This document shows positions 37,193 to 46,661 of a DNA stretch of 64,000 nt, one piece after another. How positions within the stretch are numbered: position 1 is the first letter of the stretch; every line of letters starts with the position of its first letter. Below the pieces are notes generated by a model. It saw nothing but the letters and a program-made list of their open reading frames with translations, did not search any database and was not told where the DNA came from. A program made the position numbers and the translations under genes. The stretch comes from Terribacillus aidingensis (lineage in GTDB: Bacteria; Bacillota; Bacilli; Bacillales; Amphibacillaceae). The DNA is taken from contig NZ_CP159996.1 of NCBI RefSeq assembly GCF_040703035.1, positions 1,584,001-1,648,000 on the forward strand, given 5' to 3'.

Positions 37193-38467
37193 TCAATTCC
37201 GACGATACCATATCATCAATGGAATCAATAAAACAGAAACAATCCCTCCAACCATAGATAACATCAAAAAACTGGAACCTGCTACAATCAGTCCAGACAA
37301 AGCCCCGCCTGCTGCACCAGATAATGCAATCAAAACGTCCACTGTACCTTGAGTTTTAGCTCGAATGCCAGTCTCAGTAGAATCAACAAGAAGTGCTGTA
37401 CCACTAATCAGACCAAAGTTCCACCCTAATCCCAGTAAAGAAAGGGCGATAATCAGCAGAAGCAAAGAATCTCCTGGAGCCAATGCAGCAATTAAGGCCG
37501 CTAAAAGCAATGTTACACCGGAAGCGCCAGCCATTATTATGCGGCCAAACTTATCAACTAGAAAGCCTGTAAATAGAGATGGGAAATACATGGCACCAAT
37601 ATGAAAGCCTATAACTAGACCTACGGTGCCCAGTCCATGACCATGATGGTTCATATGCACCGGTGTCATCGTCATAATTGCTACCATGACGATCTGTGTA
37701 AGGATCATAATGGTTGCACCCACAAAGATGCCACGCTTGTTGGTATGTTTAGCTTTTCCTGTATCATCGCTCTTACGCTGATCCTGCTTAGCCGCTTCAA
37801 TTGCTTTAGCTATGACTAACGGTTCTGGTCGAAGTAAAATAAATAAAACCAGACCCGCTAGAATATAAGCAGCTGCTGCTAAAACAAAAGGACCCGCAAG
37901 TGATGGAACGCCAATAGACTCAGCAAAACGTCCCATCACATTGACTAAGTTTGGTCCTGCAACTGCACCGAATGTTGTGAAAACCATCGTCATGCTGATA
38001 GCTGTCGCGCGCTGTTTGTTATTCGCTAAGTCAGTACCAGCATAGCGAGCTTGCAGATTGGTGGCTGATCCTGCGCCATAAATAAGCAAGGAAGCAAATA
38101 ATAGCAAAATACTATTTATAATTGCTGCAATGATGACTCCTATAGCTCCAAGTCCGCCAATGATAAATCCCGCAGAAAGACCCGCACGACGCCCGAAACG
38201 TTGAGACAGTCTGCCAACTGAAAATGCGGCTCCGGCTGATCCCAGTGTGAATAAGGCAGTAGGTAGGCCGGCATATGCATCTGTTCCAAGCATTTGCTGG
38301 GCAATGAGAGCACCAACGGTTACTCCGGCTGCTAATCCTGCGCCTCCAAAAATCTGTGAGATACTAACAACCAATAAAGTACGCTTATATAGTGCTTTTT
38401 GTTTCTCTGAAGAATGAACATAGCTTTGTACCAAGGCTGATTGTGTTCCTACATCTCTATCTTTCAC
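37193..38467 (-). CDS. MFS transporter (YdeG-like)
   Basis: 424 residues, 12 predicted membrane helices, GTG start. It has GRLSQRFGRRAG, an MFS loop motif between helices 2 and 3, and a His-rich loop TPVHMNHHGHGLG typical of one drug/metabolite-efflux-like subgroup. It lies downstream of a MocR-type regulator in the same direction, as in the B. subtilis ydeF-ydeG pair. A terminator separates the two, so they are probably separately transcribed. The substrate is unknown. Confidence 0.88.
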   Translation of the reverse strand: MKDRDVGTQSALVQSYVHSSEKQKALYKRTLLVVSISQIFGGAGLAAGVTVGALIAQQMLGTDAYAGLPTALFTLGSAGAAFSVGRLSQRFGRRAGLSAGFIIGGLGAIGVIIAAIINSILLLFASLLIYGAGSATNLQARYAGTDLANNKQRATAISMTMVFTTFGAVAGPNLVNVMGRFAESIGVPSLAGPFVLAAAAYILAGLVLFILLRPEPLVIAKAIEAAKQDQRKSDDTGKAKHTNKRGIFVGATIMILTQIVMVAIMTMTPVHMNHHGHGLGTVGLVIGFHIGAMYFPSLFTGFLVDKFGRIIMAGASGVTLLLAALIAALAPGDSLLLLIIALSLLGLGWNFGLISGTALLVDSTETGIRAKTQGTVDVLIALSGAAGGALSGLIVAGSSFLMLSMVGGIVSVLLIPLMIWYRRN

Positions 38468-38531
38468 TATGAAAATTCACCTCTCTTTTAACAAGTTCCT
38501 TAATTTAGGTTTGCATTATCATAGCACGCAC

Positions 38532-38562
38532 AAAAAAACCATACAATTCAATAATTGTATGG
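38532..38562 (-). terminator. Terminator of the MocR gene
   Basis: On the minus strand CCATACAATT-ATTG-AATTGTATGG is followed by TTTTTTTG. Confidence 0.88.
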
Positions 38563-38571
38563 CAAACAATA

Positions 38572-39960
38572 TTACGTGATTTTATCTAATAAGTTTTTAA
38601 GAATAGCTAGTCCTTGCTCTAACTCTTCCGTGGTTTTTGGTGCACACACAGAAACCCTTACAGCTCTTTCTGGTGAGCTGTTGCCTACAACAAAACGATC
38701 AGCTGCATACACCTGCACGCCCTGTTTTGCAGCTAACGTTTCGAACGTATCACCAGTAATCGTACCGGGTAATAAAAGCCAGCGAAAGATGCCTGTATCA
38801 ACGCCTAAGCACGTATAGTCTTTAAAATACTTATTTACGATCTGATTTCTGCAAATCGTCTGTTGACGGTGATTATCGACTAAGACTTCAAATTGATTGG
38901 ATACAATCGTTCGTGCCGATAATTCTGCTAGCAGGGGCGAAACAGTTATATTCAGATTGTACAGCGCCTTGGAAAGTTGCTCTTTAAATTGCCCTGGCAC
39001 TGCTACATATGCTAGTCGCAGACCTGGAGCTAATGATTTTGATAAACTGGCGATATGTATGACCTGTTCCGGAGCAAAAGATGCTAGTGCGGGCATCGGG
39101 TCTTCATTAAGCAAATGATACGATGCATCTTCAATAACAAACAGTTTATACTTCTTCGCAATTTCTGCAATCTTTTTTCGTTTTTCCACGGATAGAAAGG
39201 TAGCTGTAGGATTGTGATAATCCGGGATTAAATAAACGCCTTTAATGTTTTCGTTCTTACATGCATATTCAAGCGATTCCGGACTCATCTCATAATTCTC
39301 TGATTTTATCGGTACAATTTGCACGCTGAGCATGGCAGCAACTGTTTTTAAGCCAGGGTATGTATGTAAGTCAACACCAATTCGATCTCCGGGTTTACAA
39401 AGACTTGCCAATGCAGCGGCAATCGCATTTTGTCCTCCATTTGCAAATAATATACGCTCTACGGATGTTTCGAATCCGCTTCTTTTGATTAACTGTACAG
39501 CTGCATCTTTTTGCCAAAGGCTTTCACCTGACCTGCCATAGCTGAACCACTTTTCATAGTCTGACTCTTGCAGCATGGTTTTAAGTTGAAGCAGGAGAGG
39601 TTCATATGAAGTATCATCCGGCAGTGTTGCACCCATTTCTATTAAATGCTTCGGCTCTGTATCCTCGAGTAAATAAGCATTCGACAAAGCATCGTATGAT
39701 ACGTAGGTACCACTTCCAACAGAGGCGCTTAGCAATCCTTTTAGCTCACAGACTTTAAAAGCTTTTGAAATGGTACTTACGTTTAAATCCAAATAATCAG
39801 CCAGTTCTCTCTGGGGAGGAAGTTTGGTTCCGGGTATGATAACACCATGGATTATATCTCGTTCCAATTGCTCAGCTAACGCTTTGTAGATAGGCTTATT
39901 AGTTTTATCAAGAACTGGCTTCCAGCTCATAGGATAGTTATCAAAAGAATTAATAGGCAT
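38572..39960 (-). CDS. MocR-type regulator (GntR DNA-binding plus aminotransferase domain)
   Basis: 462 residues. N-terminal GntR winged helix (about 20-85: GTKLPPQRELADYLDLNVSTISKAFKVCE) and a fold-type I PLP aminotransferase domain (about 115-460). The PLP-binding Lys is in SLSKSLAPGLRLAY, and YHNPT and FVIEDASYH are also visible. MocR proteins use PLP or an amino-acid adduct as effector to control transport or metabolism genes. The adjacent MFS gene is the likely target. Confidence 0.92.
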   Translation of the reverse strand: MPINSFDNYPMSWKPVLDKTNKPIYKALAEQLERDIIHGVIIPGTKLPPQRELADYLDLNVSTISKAFKVCELKGLLSASVGSGTYVSYDALSNAYLLEDTEPKHLIEMGATLPDDTSYEPLLLQLKTMLQESDYEKWFSYGRSGESLWQKDAAVQLIKRSGFETSVERILFANGGQNAIAAALASLCKPGDRIGVDLHTYPGLKTVAAMLSVQIVPIKSENYEMSPESLEYACKNENIKGVYLIPDYHNPTATFLSVEKRKKIAEIAKKYKLFVIEDASYHLLNEDPMPALASFAPEQVIHIASLSKSLAPGLRLAYVAVPGQFKEQLSKALYNLNITVSPLLAELSARTIVSNQFEVLVDNHRQQTICRNQIVNKYFKDYTCLGVDTGIFRWLLLPGTITGDTFETLAAKQGVQVYAADRFVVGNSSPERAVRVSVCAPKTTEELEQGLAILKNLLDKIT

Positions 39961-40214
39961 AATTTACATTCCTTTTTAAGCAAATTTATAATGCTGATTT
40001 GTTATTTAATTATAGGCGTATTAGGGTTGGGAGCTACAGTTGCTATTATGACTGTTTCTAATGACGTAGTTCAATTAGTTTTTCTAATAAATAAATGTAT
40101 TATTGGTAATACTACTTCTTGTTTTAAACCATTGCTTTTAACGTTTAAATATATTGAAGGTCGGGAAAAGTAATAAATAATAACTCCTTTAGAAGGATAC
40201 TGAAAAGAAACTTA

Positions 40215-40229
40215 TTGTAATTATTATAA
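40215..40229 (+). promoter_or_regulatory. PerR box upstream of catalase
   Basis: TTGTAATTATTATAA matches the PerR operator TTATAATNATTATAA at all but one position. It ends 94 bases before the catalase start and overlaps the probable promoter. PerR is the Fe/Mn peroxide sensor that represses catalase genes in bacilli. Confidence 0.75.
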
Positions 40230-40323
40230 TTGAATAATTTATATTAGATAACAAGTATAATAATTGATGAAATGGAATTTGAATGTTAGAATTATTTCGA
40301 ATAATCTAAGGAGGTACACCAAT

Positions 40324-41955
40324 TTGGCTGAGAATAAAGATAAGAATGTTGAGAGAAAGACCCTAACTACTAGGCAGGGGCATCCAGTTACAGATAATCA
40401 GAATATCCGTACGATTGGTGACCGAGGTCCGGCAACACTTGAGAATTATCACTTTATCGAAAAAATTTCCCATTTTGACAGGGAAGAGGTACCAGAGCGG
40501 GTTGTACACGCAAGGGGTGCTGGGGCGTTTGGTTATTTTGAAACGTACGGAAAAGTAGGGGACGAGCCTGTAGAAAAGTATACACGTGCAAAAGTCTTTT
40601 CGGGCGCTGGTAAGAAAACGCCATTGATGGTTCGTTTCTCTACAGTAGCGGGGGCAAAAGATTCTCCGGAAACTGCTCGAGATCCTCGTGGTTTTGCAGT
40701 GAAGATGTATACGGAAGATGGAAACTGGGACTTGGTTGGTAACAACCTGAAGATTTTCTTTATCCGTGATGCGATGAAGTTCCCGGATATGATTCATGCG
40801 TTCAAAGTAGATCCAGCGTCAAACGTCCCTAATCCGCAGCGCATGTTTGACTTTGTGTCACGTACGCCTGAGGCAACACATATGATTACATTCTTATTCT
40901 CGCCATATGGCATACCAGCAACATATCGCCATATGCAAGGTTCAGGTGTCAATACTTATAAATGGGTAAATGAAAAGGGAGAAGCAGTCCTGGTGAAGTA
41001 CCACTGGGAACCGAAGCAAGGCATCCGAAATTTGACCCAAGAAGAAGCAGATTACATTCAAGGAAAGAACACCAGTCATGCAACACAAGATTTATATGAG
41101 GCAATAGAGCAAGGGGATTACCCGGAATGGGAGCTATTTGTTCAAATCATGGAAGATGATTATCATGAAGAGCTGGACTTTGATCCTCTTGATGACACGA
41201 AACTATGGCCGGAAGATAAATTCCCATGGCTTCCAGTAGGAAAAATGGTTTTAGATCGTAATCCAGTGGACTATCACGCAGAGATTGAGCAAGCAGCATT
41301 TGGTACTGGCGTGCTTGTCGATGGAATGGACTTTTCTGACGACAAAATGCTGCAAGGCCGTACTTTTTCTTATTCCGATACGCAGCGCTACCGTGTAGGA
41401 GCCAACTACTTGAAATTGCCTGTTAACGCACCTAAAACAACTATCCATACAAATCAGCATCGTGGACAGATGGATTTCCGGGACCCGAAAGAGTCCGGTG
41501 ACAATCCGCATATCAATTATGAACCGTCCATGCTTGGCGGTTTGCAGGAAGCGGATAAAGGAGAACGGCCGCAGCACCGTCCAACATATAACGCTGCAGC
41601 TATGAGCGCGCCGATCGATCGCCCGAATAACTACGGGCAAGCAGGTGAAACGTATCGCAACCTTGAGGATTGGGAGCGAGATGAGTTAATCAATAACTTG
41701 TCCAATGCTTTGGCTGTTTGTGATAAATCAATCCAAGACGCCATGGTGGAGCACTTTACACAGGCAGATGAGGAATATGGCCGTCGTGTGAAGGAAGGCA
41801 TTGAGGCGAAGCTGAAAGAAATCAAAGAAAACAAAGAAGAAAATAAGCTTCCAGGACGCGAAGCAGGGCACACGAAATTTGGTCAAGGTTCATTAGCTGC
41901 AAATGAAGCTACTGATGAAGCTGTAGAGAATAGCCGTAAATCAGATGAGTATTAA
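40324..41955 (+). CDS. Heme catalase
   Basis: 543 residues from TTG 40324, chosen for AAGGAGGT 8 bases upstream. The enzyme dismutates H2O2 to water and oxygen. Catalytic His62 lies in [12 protein letters not shown], distal Asn140 in DLVGNN, and the heme-ligand Tyr in the [14 protein letters not shown] block. The length lies between small-subunit KatA (about 483) and KatX (about 547), and the C-terminus is Glu/Lys-rich. It is a monocistronic gene with a PerR box upstream and a strong terminator downstream, so I expect induction by peroxide. Confidence 0.95.
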   Translation: MAENKDKNVERKTLTTRQGHPVTDNQNIRTIGDRGPATLENYHFIEKISHFDREEVPERVVHARGAGAFGYFETYGKVGDEPVEKYTRAKVFSGAGKKTPLMVRFSTVAGAKDSPETARDPRGFAVKMYTEDGNWDLVGNNLKIFFIRDAMKFPDMIHAFKVDPASNVPNPQRMFDFVSRTPEATHMITFLFSPYGIPATYRHMQGSGVNTYKWVNEKGEAVLVKYHWEPKQGIRNLTQEEADYIQGKNTSHATQDLYEAIEQGDYPEWELFVQIMEDDYHEELDFDPLDDTKLWPEDKFPWLPVGKMVLDRNPVDYHAEIEQAAFGTGVLVDGMDFSDDKMLQGRTFSYSDTQRYRVGANYLKLPVNAPKTTIHTNQHRGQMDFRDPKESGDNPHINYEPSMLGGLQEADKGERPQHRPTYNAAAMSAPIDRPNNYGQAGETYRNLEDWERDELINNLSNALAVCDKSIQDAMVEHFTQADEEYGRRVKEGIEAKLKEIKENKEENKLPGREAGHTKFGQGSLAANEATDEAVENSRKSDEY

Positions 41956-41971
41956 GAAATAATGTTTGTAC

Positions 41972-41999
41972 AAAAAGGCTGTCATGTGACAGCCTTTTT
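41972..41999. terminator. Catalase terminator
   Basis: AAAAAGGCTGTCA-TG-TGACAGCCTTTTT, symmetric with T-runs on both strands. Confidence 0.92.
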
Positions 42000-42182
42000 G
42001 TATGCATTTTTTAGCTTGCTGCCCTGATCAGTCGAAGTATTTTCAATTCGAAATCCTACAAACTTATAACTAAGGATATATTCATCTAGTTTGTGTTATT
42101 TAACATCCTCTTGATGAATTAGAGACTCTATGTCTTCTTAATGTCATATGCAGCACTTCTGCTGGAGCTTTTCGCATTATAA

Positions 42183-42214
42183 AATACCGGATTCCAATAG
42201 AGGAATCCGGTATT
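42183..42214. terminator. Terminator-like hairpin after the nspC operon
   Basis: AATACCGGATTCC-AATAGA-GGAATCCGGTATT, a 13-bp perfect stem. On the minus strand it is followed by TTATAATG, a weak T-run, about 75 bases after the nspC stop. Confidence 0.6.
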
Positions 42215-42287
42215 ATAGTGCCCTCTCTAAGTGGACGGGTCTATTTTAGATATCAGCATCCTAAGAGAAGGAAGTATGAAATTTCAT

Positions 42288-43415
42288 TTAAGCTAATCTC
42301 GTCTTAAAGTCTTGATAACCAAACTCGCGCACGACCTTACAATCTCCATCTTTATCTCGTACCGCAATGGCAGGTAAGGGCATACCGTTGAATGTGTTGG
42401 TTTTTACCATGGAATAAATAGCCATATCTCCGAAGACTAATCTATCGCCGCTTTTTAAAGGCTGATCGAAAGAATAATCTCCTATTACATCACCTGTAAG
42501 GCATGTTTGCCCGCCAAGGCGATATGTGAATGGCTTCTCGCCAGATTCGCCTGAGCCTAATAGAGGGGGGCGATATGGCATTTCCAATACATCTGGCATA
42601 TGACAAGTTGCGGAAGTATCAAGAATGGCTATTTCAATTCCATTCTTATGAATATCAAGCACTGATGTAATCAGATAGCCTGCATTAAGCGCAATGGCTT
42701 CTCCTGGCTCTAGATATACTTCTAGATCGTACTTTTCCTGCATTCTATTAATACACTTTTCTAGAGTGGGGATATCATAATCCTCTCTAGTGATATGGTG
42801 ACCGCCGCCAAAGTTGATCCATTCCATTTGCGGCAGCCATTGACCGAATTTTTCTTCCACGGCATTTAGAGTCGTCTCTAAATCGTCCGAATTCTGCTGG
42901 CAAAGGGTATGGAAGTGCAGTCCTGAAACACCTTCAAGCAACTCTGGAGAGAAATCTTCCTGTTTCACTCCGAATCTGGAACCTGGGGCACATGGATCAT
43001 AAATTTCATGTCCATCTTGTGTGGAACATTCAGGGTTAATACGCAAGCCAACTTTTCTGCCAGCCTCAAGAGCCTTATCCTTAAATTTTTCCAGCTGTGA
43101 GAAAGAGTTAAAGATAATATGATCACAAATGGATATGATTTCGTCGATTTCATCTTCACGATAGGCAGGGGCAAAGACATGATTTTCCTTGCCCATTTCC
43201 TCGTAACCTAGACGAGCTTCGAACAGGCCGCTCGCTGTTGTGCCGCTTAAATACTTTCCAATCAAGGGGTACATTGCTGTCATGGAAAAAGCTTTTTGAG
43301 CTAACACAATTTTTGCACCTGTACGCTGCATGACGCCATTCAGGATTTTTAGATTCTTTTCGACGAGACCTTCGTCAACTACATAACAAGGGGTTGGTAA
43401 TTCTTCAAACCGCAT
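42288..43415 (-). CDS. nspC: Carboxynorspermidine/carboxyspermidine decarboxylase
   Basis: 375 residues from ATG 43415; a TTG 45 bases upstream would add a tail not typical of the family. This PLP enzyme of the alanine-racemase fold removes CO2 from carboxy(nor)spermidine, the last step of the alternative polyamine route. LPTPCYVVDE opens the domain, and the PLP Lys is Lys41 in LAQKAFSM. HFHTLCQQN, WINFGGGHHITRE and LEPGEAIALNAG are all typical. It starts one base after the stop of the dehydrogenase gene, so both are co-translated. Confidence 0.93.
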   Translation of the reverse strand: MRFEELPTPCYVVDEGLVEKNLKILNGVMQRTGAKIVLAQKAFSMTAMYPLIGKYLSGTTASGLFEARLGYEEMGKENHVFAPAYREDEIDEIISICDHIIFNSFSQLEKFKDKALEAGRKVGLRINPECSTQDGHEIYDPCAPGSRFGVKQEDFSPELLEGVSGLHFHTLCQQNSDDLETTLNAVEEKFGQWLPQMEWINFGGGHHITREDYDIPTLEKCINRMQEKYDLEVYLEPGEAIALNAGYLITSVLDIHKNGIEIAILDTSATCHMPDVLEMPYRPPLLGSGESGEKPFTYRLGGQTCLTGDVIGDYSFDQPLKSGDRLVFGDMAIYSMVKTNTFNGMPLPAIAVRDKDGDCKVVREFGYQDFKTRLA

Positions 43416-43416
43416 G

Positions 43417-44649
43417 TTATCGAACGGACTCCTGATCTTTAGCTGCAGGCTCCTCAACAAGCACTGGATTGAAGTCTTCTACCCAAGGAAGGCCCCATTT
43501 GTTCAGCTCTTCCATGAATGGATCTGGATCAAACTCTTCAATGTTAAACACGCCTGGTTTGTTCCATTTGCCAGTCATGATCATAGCTGCTCCAATCATG
43601 GCAGGAACGCCAGTTGTATAAGAGACAGCTTGAGAACCAACTTCTCTGTAGCATGCTTGGTGGTCACAGACATTGTATACATAGTAAGTTTTTTCTTTGC
43701 CGTCTTTTTTACCTTTGAAGATACAGCCAATGTTTGTTTTTCCAACTGTACGCGGTCCAAGTGTTGCTGGATCTGGTAATACAGCTTTTAGGAACTGAAG
43801 TGGAATAATCTGTTTTCCTTCGAATTCGATTGGTTCGATGGAAGTCATTCCTACATTTTCAAGAGCTTTAAGGTGTGTAAGGTAGCTTTGGCCAAATGTC
43901 ATGAAGAAACGAATACGCTTGATACCAGGGATATTTACAGCAAGAGATTCAAGCTCTTCATGGTAAAGCAAGTACATATCTTTTTTACCAACTTCAGCAA
44001 AGTCATACTCACGCTTGATTTCCATTGGTTCTGTTTCGATCCATTCGCCATTTTCCCAATATCTTCCGTTAGCAGAAACCTCACGGATATTGATTTCAGG
44101 ATTGAAGTTCGTTGCGAAAGGATAGCCATGGTCTCCGCCATTACAGTCAAGGATATCGATATATTCGATTTCATCAAAGTAATGCTTTAGTGCATATGCA
44201 GAAAACACACCTGTAACACCTGGATCAAAACCGCTGCCTAAAAGAGCAGTGATTCCTGCTTTTTCAAAACGCTCGCGGTATTCCCACTGCCATTTGTATT
44301 CAAATTTAGCTGTATCCTCTGGCTCGTAGTTTGCTGTGTCCATATAGTGTGTTTTTGTTGCAAGACAAGCATCCATGATCGTCAAATCCTGATACGGTAA
44401 TGCTAAGTTCATGACAATATCCGGTTTTACTTCTTCGATTAGAGCGATTAGCTCATCTACATTATCTGCATCCACTTGCGCCGTGGTGATTTTTGTTTTA
44501 CCGCCATCTAATTTTGCTTTTAACTCATCACATTTAGATTTTGTACGGCTTGCGATACAAATCTCTTCAAATACCTCGCTGTTTTGAACGGCTTTGTGAA
44601 CAGCTACTGAAGCTACGCCGCCAGCGCCAATAATAAGTGCTTTACCCAT
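43417..44649 (-). CDS. Carboxynorspermidine dehydrogenase-type protein (saccharopine dehydrogenase family)
   Basis: 410 residues, RBS TTAGGAGAT. NAD(P)-binding start GKALIIGAGGVASVAVHKAV. Further blocks: MNLALPYQDLTIMDACL, LLGSGFDPGVTGVFSAYALKH and DCNGGDHGYPFATNFNPEINIREV, as in CASDH, which reductively joins aspartate semialdehyde to a diamine. The nspC gene directly downstream makes this assignment much better than lysine-pathway saccharopine dehydrogenase. The pair allows spermidine formation without decarboxylated SAM. Confidence 0.92.
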   Translation of the reverse strand: MGKALIIGAGGVASVAVHKAVQNSEVFEEICIASRTKSKCDELKAKLDGGKTKITTAQVDADNVDELIALIEEVKPDIVMNLALPYQDLTIMDACLATKTHYMDTANYEPEDTAKFEYKWQWEYRERFEKAGITALLGSGFDPGVTGVFSAYALKHYFDEIEYIDILDCNGGDHGYPFATNFNPEINIREVSANGRYWENGEWIETEPMEIKREYDFAEVGKKDMYLLYHEELESLAVNIPGIKRIRFFMTFGQSYLTHLKALENVGMTSIEPIEFEGKQIIPLQFLKAVLPDPATLGPRTVGKTNIGCIFKGKKDGKEKTYYVYNVCDHQACYREVGSQAVSYTTGVPAMIGAAMIMTGKWNKPGVFNIEEFDPDPFMEELNKWGLPWVEDFNPVLVEEPAAKDQESVR

Positions 44650-44767
44650 TCTTTTATCTCCTAACTAAGATAGATTTTTGTCTAGCAAAGAAGAATACTG
44701 AACCAACCAAGCGATCAGAGTTGTTGCCACTTGCACGGCTGCAGGAAAGAAATACTTAGAAATAGTT

Positions 44768-44825
44768 CCCTAAAAACAAAAAAGCAAGTGCCAGAAACGC
44801 TAATCGCGCATCACACTTGCTTTAG
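44768..44825 (-). promoter_or_regulatory. Terminator in the leader of the polyamine operon (candidate attenuator)
   Basis: On the minus strand GCAAGTG ... CACTTGC forms a stem with an inner GC-rich hairpin, followed by TTTTTTGTTTTT. It lies 120-175 bases upstream of the dehydrogenase start and just after a possible promoter (TTGTTC-N17-TTTAAT). A second GCAAGTG sits further down the leader and could compete for CACTTGC. No minus-strand gene to its right needs a terminator here. No aptamer family recognised. 44826-45102 shows no gene. Confidence 0.5.
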
Positions 44826-45325
44826 ATATAATTATCAATATTAAAATAGCATAGTAACTCCAGAACAAAAGCAGTCCAATTAAACTGAGTCTTTTGCAAG
44901 AAAGCTTTTTAATATTCAAGAATATATCAAATAGGATCAGAGTCTAATAGCAAATAATTACTTTTACCACTCTTATTGACCGTTTCACAAGTTGATGTGC
45001 ATAAGCACTGGTTGTAAAGTAACCAACTTATAAAATTTGAGCTTCTAACTCAATCAATAGGGCAACTAAAGTTGCCAATCGGCATTTGACCCGGCTGTCC
45101 GTATGGCCCTTAAACTTCCCTCAAGAGAGAAGTGGTCAAAATTATCTGCTTGGAAAGATCCAGATATATTGAATAGCAGCTTTCCAAATAACGCATCTAT
45201 TATACTAACACATATAATTTATATAGCAATAGACAAATTTCATTATATTTTTTACATATATGACATAAAAGTCTTGAATGGTTACCATACACTATGTGTT
45301 TTGATGAAGACGAAGTTCCACATAT

Positions 45326-45588
45326 CCCAAAAAATTAACGAGACGACCTACAAGATAAGACTGGAGGCAGCCTTTGGACTTCTTTTCGATGATGAGGATA
45401 AGAATGAAGTTGATACTATAGGTGGTTGGTTCTTTAGGAATAGCAATGAAGTTAAGGTAACGACAGAATTAGAAGTACACGGTTATACATTAACTGTAAT
45501 CGAGATGGAAGACCATCAGATATTGACTATAAAGATGAAGAAACTGACTTCGGAATTCAAACAACAAGATAATGTGGTGTCTTCATAA
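45326..45588 (+). pseudogene. CorC/HlyC-domain remnant of a CNNM-type (hemolysin-like) transporter
   Basis: The last 85 residues of an ORF open from 45103 look like the CorC_HlyC C-terminal domain: KINETTYKIRLEAAFGLLFDDEDKNEVDTIGGWFF, ELEVHGYTLTVIEMEDHQILTIKMKK. In complete proteins this domain follows a DUF21 membrane domain and two CBS domains; none is present upstream, where the ORF gives unrelated sequence. It is therefore most likely a decayed 3' fragment. A small free-standing CorC protein is less likely, because no RBS fits. Confidence 0.6.
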
Positions 45589-45605
45589 TTATAGAAAGAC
45601 ATAAC

Positions 45606-45645
45606 AAAGAATCCCCTTTCATTCTTCAAAAAGGGGATTCTTTCT
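45606..45645. terminator. Terminator after the CorC remnant
   Basis: AAAGAATCCCCTTT-N10-AAAGGGGATTCTTT followed by CTGTTG; a strong 14-bp stem, so the lost gene probably once ended here. Confidence 0.82.
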
Positions 45646-45771
45646 GTTGCTTAGAATGACCCCCCCTAATTTAAACCATTCCATTATAAGAATGAATTTG
45701 TACCAGTTAATACCCTTTCTACAAAATATGACAAAATCATTAGTGAAAAGCTTCACTTTCTAGTACTTCTT

Positions 45772-45779
45772 ACCGATAT
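45772..45779 (+). promoter_or_regulatory. Candidate sigma-D -10 element for chemoreceptor pair
   Basis: ACCGATAT matches the B. subtilis sigma-D -10 GCCGATAT at 7 of 8 positions, 34 bases before the first receptor start. The -35 (TAAA) is not clear at the expected 15-base spacing. An AGTGAA-AAGC-TTCACT dyad lies just upstream (45742-45757). Confidence 0.45.
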
Positions 45780-45813
45780 AAAGAGGAATCATGTGCAGAG
45801 GAGCTAGTATTTT

Positions 45814-46650
45814 ATGAATTCTACGATTCAGGCAGTAGTCAATATTGCCCCCATTATAAAAGATACATTAGGCCCGACAGCGGCAATAGGTGTAATGGAT
45901 ACAGAGAAGTTTGTCTATTTCGCTCCATCAACGCTTCTGAAGCTGGACGTTGAAGCAGGAAAATCAAGACTTGATGAACATGAGGTTTATTTGCGAGCCA
46001 TCAAAGGGGAACACATTATTTCTAAAACCGAAGATCCTGAAATATTCGGTGTACCGGTCGTGACCTCCATAACTCCTATTCGGGATATGGAAACAAACGA
46101 AATTGTTGGTCTTTTGTCTTTATCTCGGACATTGGAGCATCAAGATAAGCTAGACAAAGAGCTTAGCAGACTTAATAATGTAATCGATGCATTGCAAGGT
46201 AAGGTACAGTATGTAGCTGCACAAGCAGAGGAACTTTCTGCTACTAGTAGTGACATCAACCAGCAAGCGAACAATGCAAACCAAAACTCCCGCCAAATAG
46301 GTGAAGTGGTTCAATTGATAGAACAAATTTCCACACAGACAAATCTTCTTGGATTAAATGCAGCCATCGAGGCAGCTCGTTCTGGCGAAGCAGGAAAAGG
46401 CTTCGGCGTTGTTGCAGATGAAATCCGTAAACTTTCCGATAATACGAAGGAAGCAGTTCAGACAATCGGGAAATCCCTAACAGAGATACGATCCAGCATT
46501 GAAAACCTGACACTCAGTATTAATGAAGTCTCCACTTCATCAGAGGAGCAGTCTGTCGTCATGGTCGAATTCATGAATGACATTCAAGCTTTGGACGAAA
46601 AGAGTAAACAAATCATAGAAACAATGAAGAAAGTAACTAACCAGGAATAG
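45814..46650 (+). CDS. Soluble chemoreceptor-like protein (YfmS-like), copy 1
   Basis: 278 residues with no membrane helix. N-terminal sensory domain of about 110 residues ([29 protein letters not shown] ... [23 protein letters not shown]), then a short methyl-accepting signalling helix hairpin with the conserved tip [38 protein letters not shown]. Matches the B. subtilis soluble receptor YfmS in length and layout. It should couple to CheA/CheW in the cytoplasm. The ligand is unknown. A close paralogue follows 11 bases downstream. Confidence 0.9.
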   Translation: MNSTIQAVVNIAPIIKDTLGPTAAIGVMDTEKFVYFAPSTLLKLDVEAGKSRLDEHEVYLRAIKGEHIISKTEDPEIFGVPVVTSITPIRDMETNEIVGLLSLSRTLEHQDKLDKELSRLNNVIDALQGKVQYVAAQAEELSATSSDINQQANNANQNSRQIGEVVQLIEQISTQTNLLGLNAAIEAARSGEAGKGFGVVADEIRKLSDNTKEAVQTIGKSLTEIRSSIENLTLSINEVSTSSEEQSVVMVEFMNDIQALDEKSKQIIETMKKVTNQE

Positions 46651-46661
46651 GAGATTAGAAT

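Noticed and set aside
39991..40173. 60-residue hydrophobic ORF before the catalase
   Set aside because: No Shine-Dalgarno site, no family pattern; upstream AT-rich sequence can give such ORFs by chance.
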